The notes under the pieces are model-generated. The model was not told the DNA's origin and made no database searches. It saw only the letters and a list, made by a program, of their open reading frames with translations. The position numbers and the translations under genes are program-made. Positions 1 to 12,000 of a stretch of DNA of 42,765 bases are shown one piece after another (position 1 is the stretch's first letter; each line of letters starts with the position of its first letter). The DNA comes from Smittium mucronatum (taxonomy: Eukaryota; Kickxellomycota; Harpellomycetes; Harpellales; Legeriomycetaceae), in the NCBI GenBank assembly GCA_001953115.1, contig LSSL01007175.1:1-42765 (forward strand), read 5' to 3'.

Positions 1-728
1 TCGACAACGACGGCAAAATCAGAACTCGGCTGCGAAGAGGAAAAGACGGGTCCAAGGACCAGAGTTACTTCCTCAGCGGCATTTCCCAAACCCAGCTTGA
101 GAAAATCGTGTTCCCCCTCGGTGATCTGTACAAGAAGACGGAGGTGCGCGAACTCGCCCGGCGAAACCACCTCCAGACTGCGAAAAAGGCCGAATCTTTC
201 GGGATCTGTTTCGTTGGCGAAAAGAAGAAATTCTCCAATTTCCTCTCTGAATTCATCCCCACCCGTAAATCAGGTCCTGAGCCGCTTATCAAGAGCGCTC
301 TTGACTACAAAACCGTCATCGGGCGGCACTCTGGAATGTTCAGCCGGACTATTGGTCAGTCTGCTGGTGTCACGTTCAATTCAGAGAAGTGGTTTGTTGC
401 CTACAAGGACCTCGACTCCAATACCATGTACGCTGTGCCCGGGCACGACCATTCCCTCCTCTACACTCAAAAGGTCTTTCTTGACTCTGTCCATTGGATC
501 GGGTCCCCGCCCCCTACCTCTTCTCTAGCTACTCTCTCCTACCAGATCCGCCATCTCGAGACTCCCAAAACGTGCTCCCTTGTCAATGAACCAAATGGTG
601 AATGGGCTGTCCTGTTCCACCAGCCTGTCTACGGTGCCACTCCTGGCCAGTACATTGTCTTTTACGACTCGGACGTGTGTCTTGGAAACGCCCCTATATC
701 CCGCGTCCAAACTGGGTTTAGGCTATAG
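1..728 (+). CDS. MTU1: tRNA-specific 2-thiouridylase (MnmA/TRMU/Slm3 family), 5'-truncated by window edge
   Basis: The reading frame is open from base 3 to a TAG at 726-728 (about 241 residues, no introns seen), so the N-terminal PP-loop ATPase part lies outside the window. Family landmarks are visible in order: a KDQSYFL stretch followed by SGISQTQLEKIVFPLGDLYK, then ESFGICFVG, whose cysteine corresponds to the second catalytic cysteine of MnmA, then the C-terminal FHQPVYGATPGQYIVFYD and VCLGNAPI strands. Known role of the family: ATP-dependent thiolation of U34 in tRNAs for Lys, Glu and Gln. The eukaryotic enzyme acts in mitochondria, but the targeting peptide cannot be checked here. The exon is clearly richer in G and C than the rest of the window, with many C-ending codons. 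It lies upstream of and parallel to PUS10. Identification is firm; only the start is missing. Confidence 0.95.
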   Translation, partial: DNDGKIRTRLRRGKDGSKDQSYFLSGISQTQLEKIVFPLGDLYKKTEVRELARRNHLQTAKKAESFGICFVGEKKKFSNFLSEFIPTRKSGPEPLIKSALDYKTVIGRHSGMFSRTIGQSAGVTFNSEKWFVAYKDLDSNTMYAVPGHDHSLLYTQKVFLDSVHWIGSPPPTSSLATLSYQIRHLETPKTCSLVNEPNGEWAVLFHQPVYGATPGQYIVFYDSDVCLGNAPISRVQTGFRL

Positions 729-1212
729 ATTTCAGCCCTACTAATAATAAAAAAACTCGTAATTTTACTTTCAATCATATCATTTGCATCAACTTCCTCT
801 CTAGAATTTCCCCTCTCTTAACTCCTTATACTTTAATGCACTAATTGTCTTTTCTCCAAACCGCTTTTATTTCTTTTTCATCCAATCCTAAACTCAATAG
901 ATTTCACTCTTTTTTTCTCTCCTTTTACAGATTTCTTTTTCCAGAAAGCCTCAACCTAACCTTATTTCATTGGGTCGCTCTTATTATACACGTTGTTTTA
1001 TTCGCTGATCTTATTTTATTTTTGACTTTTGATCTCTCCAGTCAGCAAATCATCATTCAGTGTTTTTTTCACCACCCTTCCTGCCCTTTCTATTGGATAT
1101 AAAATAAAAAATAATTTGATCTACTCATTTTTGAAAAAAAGGGTTTGATTTCTTGATCCAATTCCAGACTATTGATTCTTTCTCTCATATTCAAAAAACT
1201 ATCTGTATAGAA
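729..1212. other. Spacer between the tRNA thiolase and PUS10
   Basis: This spacer is strongly pyrimidine-rich and G-poor on the + strand. It should hold the 3' UTR of the thiolase and the promoter and 5' UTR of PUS10. An 85-codon open frame at 845-1102 is hydrophobic and T-driven, with no recognisable domain. I see no RNA gene. Confidence 0.5.
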
Positions 1213-3505
1213 ATGGCTATTCATTCTGCAAACTCCAAGAAATTAAGCGATCTAGACATTTGCCGAGTCTGTAGGCTTGCCCTATCTGGCCAGAAACTTG
1301 GAAAACAGTATCTCGTCGTGCAAAAGGTTTTTACCCACTCCACTCCCACCCCACCCCCCCATCCTCCCTCACTCTTTCAATATAAATCTCGTTTTAAACT
1401 TTTTCTTTTTTAGCAAGATGCTTTGGAAATCGAAAAAGTATCCCCTGAACTCCGCAAATACTGCTCCTCCTGTTTGGGCACTTTTGCTCTTATGGACTCA
1501 TTCTGCGCTCAAATAGAATCTGAATTACGCTCAAAATCTGTTTTCAAGAATCAATTCTCTTTAAATGTCGGTCTTTCCACTTCCTTCATGCTACGAAAAG
1601 CCTCCCTCGAGGCTTACCTCGAAACCCAATTATCGTATAAAATTTTACCTTCGCGTATTCAATACCACTATTTCTTTATTTCCCTTCTCGCCCTCACCCC
1701 TCCAGAACGTTTTCCTTATTTCCAAACTTTTTAATTCCTTACAGATTAAAGAGCGATTACGTAGACATCAAGAATATTTTTCGTTTCTTTGTTTTCAACC
1801 ATTTCAACCCTAACTCTTTTTATTCCCGAAACGATGAGGTATTGTTTATTCCCCGTATCTCCTCTTTTCTTTTATTTAAAATCTTACCTCTTTCTCTCTC
1901 GTTTTAAGGAATCTGTCTCTGTTACTGTTTTCTTATCTCACCCCCAGTCCGCTTCTGACTCCCAGTTCCTAAAAGACCTCATTCATAAACACTCCAATAA
2001 TCCCCAAAAAAAGGTATCTCTCTTGAAATCATGCTTTTATATATTCTTTTTACCTTCTCTATGTCATCTGTATTCTTAATTCCGCTTTTCCTACAATATG
2101 CATTTTTTAATTTCAAATCCAAATTTTACTATCTTTTTGCCCAATACCGTTCCTTTATCTCTCAATAATTTTTTTTTTCTGTTTAGAGAAAAACTGGATA
2201 TATTAAAGAAACTAGAGATTATGTAAAGAAAGCTATCGAAATCGCTACTATTGAAGATTACTCGGAGTAAAATTTTTTTATCCATCTCCTAAACATTTAT
2301 ACATCCATCCATTTAAAACAGCACCTCATTCCCCCAGTTTTTTTTTATTTTATAAATCATTAGTTTTGGTCTTTATCCTCCATCGATGGTTTCCTCTCCC
2401 CCTGAAATTTCTGAACTCTTGATTAAAAGGGACCCTATATATATTGGAGGTATATTAATTCAATTTATCCCATTTTTTCCATTCATCTACACTCCCACTA
2501 AATTTATTCTTCATTTTCTTTATATTCCCTTATGTATACTTTCACTATTCATTAACTATAATCTAACATGCACTTCTACTACCCTTTTATATTTTTTATA
2601 ATTCCAATTTTTTTCAGGTAGATACTTGAAATTGTTGCGTGGTGTTAGCCAAACCCCTTTTTTTGTCGGAAAATTAAAATTGGCTGAAAATAGCGTATCT
2701 GAATTAATCGCTGGCCCTCTTTCCACAATCCTAAAACCCGAAAGTAATTGACTTTATATTCACCTAAACACTACTCACCATTCAAACTATAACATCCCCC
2801 TCCCCTCCTAACAAATAAAATAACTACAGGTCACAATTTCGTTGGCTCTGGTCGTGAAGACGCTGATGTGAGAATGCTTGGAACTGGCCGCCCATTCTAT
2901 ATTGAATTCAAAGAATGTATTCCCGAAACAATAACTCCAGATCAACTATCTACCATCCAGACTGAAATCAATTCTAATAATCCATTTGTTCGAGCTACTG
3001 ACCTGGTTCTTTTACAAAAGTACACCTTTTTTTTAAAAATCCCATTTTTTTATTTGCTGCAAAAAAACATTTCCCTTACTCCCGTCCCCTCTATATCCAT
3101 TTTTTATTCGGTAGGAAGGATACTGTCAAAATCACCAGTCTCGAAAACTCGGTTAAAAAGACGTACAGTTGTCTGATATGCGTATCCGAACAAATCCCCC
3201 AATCTACGCTTGACGCCCTAAAGAAATACGAATCCAGCCCTCTAATTATCAACCAAAACACTCCCATCCGCGTCTTGCACCGCAGATCTCCAGGCATCCG
3301 TCTGCGCTCCATTTACTCTTTAAAGCTCACCCATCTGGACGGGCTCTTCTATCAACTCGTGCTGACTACGCAGGCCGGCACTTACATCAAAGAGTTCGTC
3401 CACAGCGATATGGGCCGGACCACCCCCAGCTTCGTTTCCCTCACTGGAATCAATGCCGATATTTTCGAACTCGATGTCATCAATATCGACCTCAAATTCC
3501 CTTAA
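1213..3505 (+). CDS. PUS10: tRNA pseudouridine synthase Pus10, nine exons
   Basis: Exons by hand: 1213-1326, 1414-1634, 1745-1838, 1909-2013, 2187-2266, 2364-2449, 2618-2743, 2830-3019, 3115-3505, all GT-AG and phase-consistent, giving 468 residues (human PUS10 is about 529). Four cysteines in two CxxC pairs (residues 17/20 and 55/58) form the N-terminal zinc site. A THUMP-like region follows (FSLNVGLSTSFMLRKASLE). Exon 6 carries PEISELLIKRDPIYIGGRY. Exon 8 carries the signature GREDADVRMLGTGRPF, with Asp286 the probable catalytic nucleophile by analogy with the GRTD motif of TruA. The last exon holds the conserved C-terminal RTYVAGTYIKEF-like strand (here TTQAGTYIKEFVHSDMGRT). The family makes pseudouridine at tRNA positions 54/55. 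The start is the first in-frame ATG. Introns are 70-170 bp and strikingly pyrimidine-rich; intron 1 uses a weak GTTTTT donor. The gene converges on RRN7 across 227 bp. Confidence 0.95.
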
Positions 3506-3732
3506 TATTTCATTACCTTCCCCTTCTTATTTCAGCATACTTTAACGCTTTTAGATTCTGGATCTTATCCATTACACTTTCTTTCTTTTTTTTTTTTTAC
3601 ATGAAATCCATTTCTTGAAACTAGAATTTACAAACCTGATAAACATTACTTTTTTTTCAATTCATAAAGAGAGAAAAATGACATTGCCAATTAAAAATAA
3701 AGAGTATTTCAAAAAGTACTTGCAAATAAAGA

Positions 3733-6700
3733 CTACATCTCCACATCAAAAGAACTCGTCTGCACATAGTTCCTCCGAGCAATCCCATCAAGTTTCAAGT
3801 CGAGCCGCGGCAGTCCGCCATGGAACTCGTCCAGCCCCATGTGCACAAACTCCTGCTTGTGGTTGCTGCTAGCTGGCTTTGCGGCACTGCCAGGTTCTGT
3901 CGCCGCTGATCGATTAATCTTTTTCAGGAATTTCGACGATTCCATCAGGATCCCGTTCCTTATACGCCGCTTGATAAACGATCGGCCGGCCAGTTCTTCG
4001 TCATTAATATCAACAATATCGATCTTTTCGGAGAAACGGTGCCGCCAGGTCGCGAATTCCCCTGATGGTTGCAATGGTTGAAGTGCATCTGAGGAACCGG
4101 TTGGATCTGGTCCCAATTTAGCGGCAAATGATTCGAGCCCTTTTTCCAAATCATGGGCGAAGTTCCCAGCTTTTAGATTATGGTCACCGGCATTACCATT
4201 AAAGGCATTACCCACACGGTTGGTTTCGGTTTGGCTTTCAAAAATATAATTTTGGGGACCTTCATGCCGGAGCCGCATCTCCACTTGGTTTTTTAAGAGG
4301 TTTGATTCAATGGTACTCACTTGATCATGGAGGTCTCTTGCTCCAACCCCGCACAGGTCTGCCATGTACACAAGCACGTTGCTATAATCTCGGTGGAAGT
4401 TGCCCATAGACAATCCGTTTTCTGCCTTCATCTTTAGATATACTGGTATCATATCCCCACTAAATAACAAATTTTCTGGTAATAGATTACATTCTTGTGC
4501 ATCAGTATCCCTACCACCTTTTGATTCTGCATTATTCTTCAAGAATCCTCGTTTTTTGTCTAACAAATTGCTTTTTTGGGCATCTGTCAAAATCGATATG
4601 CCCAAATGTTGGTGAAAACTTGATTTAATAAGTCCGTTTAAAATCGAATCATAATCTCGCATATAATATTCCAATGGTATCAGTTTTTTGGGATAGCTTT
4701 TTACAACTTTATCGTAGTAATTCTGAAGCAACAAAAAGAAACGATCAACCGGTTCTTTTGTCCCTGCCGATTTGGATGTGGATTCATCACCTCCGAGAAC
4801 TGGCTCAGTTTCTGGAACTGTTGAAATATTACTATCACTTGTGAACGAGAAAAAATTCGCTCCCAATTGAGAAAATGGGTACTGAGTATCCTGAACGTCA
4901 GAAAATCGATCGGGAATATTGCTTCCCGTGGAATCAACATCAAATCCCAGGTTTAAATCCGTGACATTCTCCTTGCTCCCATTTATTGATTTTTGATTAG
5001 ATTCTTTGTAATTTGACATAGTATTCACCAAGTCAAAAATCTTAACGTACTGATGCGATCCACTGAGCGTTGTATTCAGCAGATATTTAAAGGGAAACTT
5101 TGGATTAGAGATAGAGCCGTCGTTAACTGACACATTTCCAAGCCCATTGTTTAGATGATTTCTATTACCCGAAGAAAGAATGGAGTCAAATTCGAATTCA
5201 GTTGATTTTTCAAGTCCTGAACTCAAGCAATATATTGAATCAATGCAGGTTCCGCTTACATCTCCAAATCCCGAGTTGTTAATCTGTTTATTACATACAT
5301 CCTTATCTACATCCAAACTATTAGTTGAAATAGTATTCGAAGCATTCTCTTCTTTCAGAAAAGCTTCATTTGATGTCAACCAACAATCCGTTAAATATTG
5401 TTGCAAATATCTTTGCATCGGTGAAAATTCCTTGTTTTGATTTTCATTTTTCAAGAAATAATGAAGCTCAGAAAAGGTGGTATTTAAATGATTAGCAAAC
5501 CGTTTGCGAGTTTTGACTTTAAAACTAGTACCTTCCAAGAGAAGTAGCCTTTCTAAATAATCTGAATATCTATTTAACATCCTATCATCAATCATAGTTA
5601 GTGTTAGAAAATTAGAAGGGACTGATTGCAAATAAAAATCAGAACGCAAAAAGTCCATAAACTCATTAAATGTTGGCATTCTAGTATTCTCATTCCCGAA
5701 AATATTCAAATAATATTGAGAGTCAGGATGATTTCTAAAAATTCCATCGAAACCATATATCAACTTTAACACAACGATTAAACTGGCTGCCACATATTTT
5801 TCATTGTTGACGTTCCACCTTATTTTTGGCAATTTAGAAAGCTTTTGAGACACCTTTTCTTGTTTATGTAAAGACAGTGAGATAATTTGATCTACAAAAG
5901 TAATCATCTGAATCGGTAGTTTGAGTCTCTGAACAAGCGAATGTGTCAGTAAAAAAGTATTTCCTACTGGAATTCTTATTTCATATTTTAATTCGTACAT
6001 CCTAGACATCAATCCGACATAATGTTTCATACGATTCAGATCGGGAGGTGCCTATAATGTATTAATAGAAAATTAGAAAAGGCTTGGTATAAACCACATA
6101 ACAGTTTCGAATTTAAAACAAACCCGAACGCAAAATATGAAAATCAAATTATACTAATACGATTTTTTTATGGCTAGAGAAATCCAAATATTAGGTGGTA
6201 TAAATTGGGGAATAGAAAAAAATTACATTATTTTTCAGCATTGCTATATGACTAGGGGATAAACGCAATCTCCATTGAATTGGGATGAGTTTAAGAGGTG
6301 ATGAATATGGTATTCTTTCTTCTATTATCAACCTAAAAAAAATACCAAAATGAGTTTAAACCAGAAAAAAAAACAAAAAATGATAAATTTGGAAGTTAAA
6401 TTATCCTATAACCATGAAAAGGTTTACCTGTGCATGTCAGCAAGCAAAATTGGGTATCTTAGATAAACTAGGGCTAAATAACATATTATCGGTGTCCAAA
6501 TTATAGACACGTTTCCGATGTCACTTGGTATCCCTCTTACAAACCTAGTTCGTGGTTTTCGTAAAAATTTGTAGTTTATTGTTCTTTGGAAGGGTTTTTT
6601 TGGTGGGGGCGCAAATGTATGATCATCAGAGGGAATTCTTGCATTATTTGTATCAGAATAATCAGACGTGAAGTCATCGGTTACTAAATCGCTACTATTT

Positions 6701-7912
6701 GCATCCAAATCTTCACCACTGGCTGCTTGGTTATTTAATTCGATCCCATCTTCCATTGTATCCAGACTTTGATGTAATCTTTTCCTTTTTTTGGATGAGC
6801 CTGTATTAATCGTATCTTTATTAAGAGAATCTAAATCTTCGGTTATTTTATCTTTAGCTTCTTTATTAAGCATTTTATATTTTAAATGGAGTTCGAACTG
6901 ATCAAAATCCTGTTCATTCTCGGTATTTGCAGTTTTATGAATACTTTTTGTTATATCATTTAATATATTTGATTCATTTGGAATATCATTGGAAAAGGTG
7001 TTTATCCCTTCCAAATCTTCGTCAGAATCATCCTCTGTACTAGAAATTTCGTTTGCCAAATCTCCATGAAGCTCAATATCATCTTCGTAATCCCTCTCTA
7101 TATTTAAATCAGATAGCCTAAGCATCCATAATTCCTTTACAACATCCTATAAAACGTGAATTTCAAAATAAATTAATACTTTAAGGAGAAACTAAAATTA
7201 AAAGATTAAAAAAATCAATGTATGAGGAAAATAGTGGTTCATTAAGATTCAAATTTCACTTTTTTAATTACCTGCAGTCTATCAGGAGCCCCAAAATTAT
7301 CGATTAGTCTTGATACTTGAGATTGAAGCAATACTTGAAGACATTTGATATATAAATAATTTCCTCTAGATGTATATAGCCCTAAATAATGAAATATGAA
7401 AATTAAAATATTTAAAAATGATAAAATCAAAAGCGAAAAGTTTTTTTTTCAATAAATGCACAGAAAACAGCAATTTATATAAAGATAAGTGTGTAAATGA
7501 AAATTTACTATTAATCTTTTTTGATTTTCTGACTTTTTTAAACGTCTTTCTTTTCTGTATCTGACCAGATACAAAGTCCATCGACTCCTCATAACGGCCC
7601 TAAAAATTGATTTTTTTTCAGTTATTAATACACTGATAAAAAGATGGTATTTAACGTAGAAAATTTTCTAGATTTCAGAAAATAAAGAACAAAAATTTCC
7701 GAAATAAATTTTTTAATTATAAAAAAAAAAAATTGGGTAGATTTTTTTCATGAAGATGTTTATAGAAAACGAGAATTTTGATTTACATGGTATTCATGCC
7801 CTAACGGGCATTCCAAGCGACCAACATTATTTCTTCTCCAATCATTGAGCCCACAGTTTTGGCAAGGTCCCAATTTGATTTTTTTAGGCCGAGAGCTAGT
7901 TGGAGGATTCAT
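3733..7912 (-). CDS. RRN7: RNA polymerase I core factor subunit, RRN7/TAF1B family, six exons
   Basis: Exons, 5' to 3' on the minus strand: 7912-7787, 7599-7509, 7381-7272, 7146-6428, 6332-6227, 6051-3733; phases agree and the product is about 1156 residues. Exon 1 encodes the N-terminal zinc ribbon, with Cys17, Cys20, Cys35 and His39 in a CxxC...CPLGH pattern typical of Rrn7/TAF1B. Exons 3-5 carry the family's first conserved block (GNYLYIKCLQVLLQSQVSRL, ELWMLRL, then EERIPYSSPLKLIP). Exon 6 has the second cyclin-like fold (VNNEKYVAASLIVVLKLIYG). Known role: TFIIB-like factor that recruits Pol I to the rDNA promoter in the nucleolus. At about twice the length of yeast Rrn7 (514) or human TAF1B (588), it is expanded by a Ser/Asp/Glu-rich insert in exon 4 and a long Ser/Asn-rich region in exon 6. 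The ATG at 7912 opens directly into the zinc ribbon. Very confident on family. Confidence 0.93.
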
Positions 7913-8489
7913 TTTAACAGGATCTTAATTATACCCACTGATAGAAAAACAATTCATTTCAAGTTCTAATTGTATGATATAAAATAACAAGCTCTTGGTG
8001 AATTATTCGAAATGAGATTAAAGAGCCAAATAATTAACTGTTAGAGTTGAATCGTTAATGAGAAGAGAATTAAAATGATGGCTCAATTCTTGGTTTTATC
8101 GATTTCTTTTACTTTTTGGGTTTGAGGAAACAGAATATTCTCACATTCGTAGAAAAGAATGTTTTTAATAGATAGGGTATGTATGTTTTAATAAAAAGAT
8201 CTTTTTTTTGCCGAAAAATTATTGTAAAATTAATAAAAAGTTTAAAAAATAAAGTAAAAATAACTTTTCTTCAATTTTCTTGATACATTTCGTTGCTAAT
8301 TTTATGCACTTTCTTGTTTGCACATTCGCTAATTTAATTTTAACATTTTAGCCTATCGTTTTCGTTATCCCAATAAAAAAATAAACTTTACTCCATTGGC
8401 TGAAAGGTGCATGGTGCATTTAAATTTATCTGGTAATAAAATCAAAGTTTCTTGAGTTTATTTTCCATAAGTATCGAATACCTTGTAGT
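7913..8489. other. Upstream region of RRN7
   Basis: AT-rich sequence between the RRN7 start codon and the first 550-bp repeat. It presumably contains the RRN7 promoter and 5' UTR. I see no open frame or RNA gene. Confidence 0.45.
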
Positions 8490-9039
8490 TTAGAGGATTT
8501 AATGATACATCTAAGTGGATGTATTAATACTTCAATATCGGAATAGTGAGAGAGTCTCAAATATCCGGTGGATAAGTAATTGGATAACGGCAAATCTAAA
8601 ACATAGGAACCGAATCAGAATCAGCATAGTCTGGTACTCTTTCTATATTAAAAGTCCATACTCTGTCAGTAAAGCGCTGGTTCAGAGTATACCAGTCTGT
8701 TATGGATGAGAAGTGGCAGGAACATCGAAAATTTAATAAATGATCTGCATTTTATTTATATATTAAAAGTAGGATCTATATAGAAGCTCAGCTATTTCAC
8801 TAAATTTGAGCTCACTGGGGCCAAGCTTAATTCATTACTGGAAATCTCTTCAGTAATCCAAGCAATACCGTGTGGGATATATTGGATGGTAGATAAAACT
8901 CCAACTTTCCCAGCATATACAGCTGGTAGACTGGCAAGCGAATATTTTTGAACTGAATTATCAATTATTTCTACGACTTGCGCTTTTTTTATCTCTTTTT
9001 CGCACAGCTAGTACTGAATTCACCTGCAAATAAATTTCA
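8490..9039. repeat. 550-bp dispersed repeat, copy A
   Basis: Bases 8490-9039 match 26979-27528 with no gaps and about 8 substitutions (roughly 98.5% by eye), in the same orientation, 18,489 bp apart. The repeat is visibly less AT-rich than its surroundings. On the minus strand it holds a 71-codon frame from 9007 to the stop at 8792-8794 (contains YSLASLPAVYAGKVGVLST), preceded by acceptor-like TTTGCAG. On the plus strand a 64-codon frame runs 8515-8709. I do not recognise either product. No terminal inverted repeat, poly-A tail or clear target duplication is visible. It could be a fragment of a transposon, a solo repeat of an LTR element, or a duplicated 3' gene end. Confidence 0.9.
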
Positions 9040-12000
9040 TTGATAAAAAAATCCAGACTTTATATTCAGCAACTTACAACCTTTTTTTTCTAATTTTGAG
9101 CTTATCTTGTTAAGTAAAGATATTAAACTCATAAATATATGATAAATAAAAGAGAACGCAACCAAAATTTAATAGAAAACGCTGGCTTATAGTAAATTTA
9201 TTAATTAGTATATTTAACTGTATTCTAAAAAAATTTAAATTATATTTTCTATTCTAAATGCGAATCTTACATAGCTTTATTGGTATGTTTCTAACCAATA
9301 GTTGTAAAGATTGATTTAAAATCTTTAAAAATGACTAAAACTCAGAATATAATACCAACAGAGCATTTTCTAATATTTTTTGAAATCAAAAAATTACATA
9401 TTCGATAACCAAGAAGTATTTAGCTTAAAAAAATCATTCATAGGATAATTCATAAATATTGAGCCCTTACCAATTTCGAACTCCACTATTTAATCATAGC
9501 AATAATTCATAATCTCTTTAAAAAGTGAAAACTTAAATGATATATAAATAACTATTTATTTTATTTCTAATAAATTTATATCGTATTATAGAGTATCTCC
9601 GGATTAAAAAGCATGCTTTATGTAAAAAGAATTGCTTTTTTGCAAAATTATAACAAAAATTGTTAAAAATCTCTCAGAATTGGAAAATAATCGCACTTAA
9701 TTTTTAAAAAAAAAAATCTTCTAAATTAAAATGTTAAATTGTTTCAATAAAAAATATTAATGTTAAGGATGCTTGTCAAAAAAATTAAATATATTTTTTT
9801 CATCAACTAATCTTAATTTTGATATGTTTTAGAATGTTTTCACATTAAAATACTTAATTTAGTCCAAAATTCTAACCGAAAATAGATATTAAAAATATCT
9901 TAATAATTTAACTTTTTATTTAACACGGTTTACATACAAAACTTGTAAAAACTCTATTAAGCCATCAATTGATTCATGTTTTTTTTTACCGTTTTTTCTC
10001 CTAGATTTACAACTAAAATAATTAAATATATCTTAAAATTTAAACCTCCAATTTTTTATGTTTACTTACTAAATAATATTTTCTGAATATTAATGGTGAC
10101 TATATTAATAGTAATGATTTTTATTATTCAATTTGATTTTTTTTTTGTTTATTTTACAATTTTTACAGGCTTACCATAAATTTTAGGAAAACTTATACAT
10201 TAAGTTTTTCAAAAAAAAAAAAAAATGCGAGAACTATTCACAAAATTGATCATGGTAAGTTCTAAGCAAAATTTTCATTTCCAAATATACAATCCATAAC
10301 ATATTTTGCATAAAATATTCTAAAATGTAAAAAAAATTCTTGATTTAATTTCAAGAAATATCAGTGAAATAAATTTTCATGAGTAATGAATGAATTAGAT
10401 AATATATAAAAAGCAAAAATATTGATTACTTGATTAATTATATTATGATTCTTTATTTAAATGGAAGGGAAAAAATTATAATTGATATGCCACAATAAAA
10501 AGCTATTTTATTTATAAGATCCAATTACAAAAATGAAAAATAATTATGAAAAAATTGAAAATCTGCACACATTTAGAATTATTAACAAAAATATCAACTT
10601 TTTTATTTTGACCTACACCTCTGTCGAGTAGAAATAATATTTCTTGTTGTTAAAATTTATTTTTGATATTAAAATATTTTTAAAACAAAATTAATCTTGG
10701 CTTTAATTATATCTTTGGTTACCTAATTATTAAATAATTCTATTTATATTATTTTGAGTAATAAAACAAAATTATAGGAATATTTAATGTCTGAAATTTT
10801 ACCAAGTAAAGGTACTTCACTATTAGTATCAATGATGTCATTATAAAAATTTTTAGAAAGAAAAATATTGTTCACTATTTGGTATTATCCAAAATAACAT
10901 AATTTTGAAACCCCCAAACTAAGAGTGTTCATATAAAAAAAATTATTTGTTTTTATTTCTTCATAAAAATTAAAAATTAAATGTATAATTGTTTAATTAA
11001 AACTTATAAGAATTTAACTTGATATCTCCATCATGTAACATGATACTTAATCATTAAATATAACCAATATCCCTTTATTTGAATTGAATTTAATCTAAAA
11101 TAAACTCAATTATATATAAATGTCCCATTCTTAGAAAAAATACGATTAAAGGTTTTAAAAAATCATTATTTTTAACAAAAAATAATTTTAAATTTATCAA
11201 AAAATTTCATTTTTTTTGTTTAAAAAATAGAAAATTTGTTCCAATATTTAAATTAAATTTTTTTTGTGAAATTCTTGAAGATAGAATATTAAGAATAAAA
11301 TAAAACACAGCCTTTTTAATTTATATAAATTTATAAAATATTAAAAAACAAAGAGATTTTAATTTATTTAAAATCACAGATGATTTTCGAATATTTTTTT
11401 AATCTTAATTTTACATTTAAATTTTTGAGTTTTATTCATTTTAAAATCGAAAATCTAAAAAATTGAAATATAAATTAGACATAGTATAAGATATTCCAAA
11501 AATATTGATTAATTAAAAAAAATTAACATTTTTTTTTAGAAATTATTTGTAGAATTGATAGAACGGTATCTTATTTTCTATTTTACTTGTTTCGATTGAT
11601 TAGATTTCAATTAAAATATTTTTTCTTTATAATCCACACTTTTTAAACTCTTCATTCTCTATACTTCTCGTATCTTATTCTTTTACATTTAGGAGATATC
11701 TCATGAGGTTAATTGATTTAAAAATAGAATTTTTATAAAAATTATACATTAATAATATAATTATTGACACCTAATAGCGACTTACTTATAATTTTTGATT
11801 TATCCTCCATTTCCCACCCATCCACCCCTAACCCCTCCATTTTATAATATTATTAGGATTCAGTAGCATAGAATTATTTTGTGATTTGATATCCAAAAAT
11901 ACAATCAAATCTTAAAATAACTTGGGCTTAAAAGTATTTAAATATCAAAAATACTTTTTATCAAGAAAAAAATATCTTCAATTATAACTATATGTATAGA

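Noticed and set aside
845..1102. Hydrophobic 85-codon frame upstream of PUS10
   Set aside because: Phe/Leu/Ser-rich composition follows from the T/C-rich DNA, and no domain or homologous pattern is evident.
8515..8709. 64-codon plus-strand frame in the 550-bp repeat (also 27004-27198) as a gene
   Set aside because: It stays open in both copies only because they are nearly identical. It has no recognisable domain and overlaps open frames on the other strand. I list the repeat instead.
8490..9039. Calling the 550-bp repeat a solo LTR
   Set aside because: A TG near the start and CA at the end can be found, but the similarity extends about 12 bases upstream of the TG and no target duplication flanks either copy.
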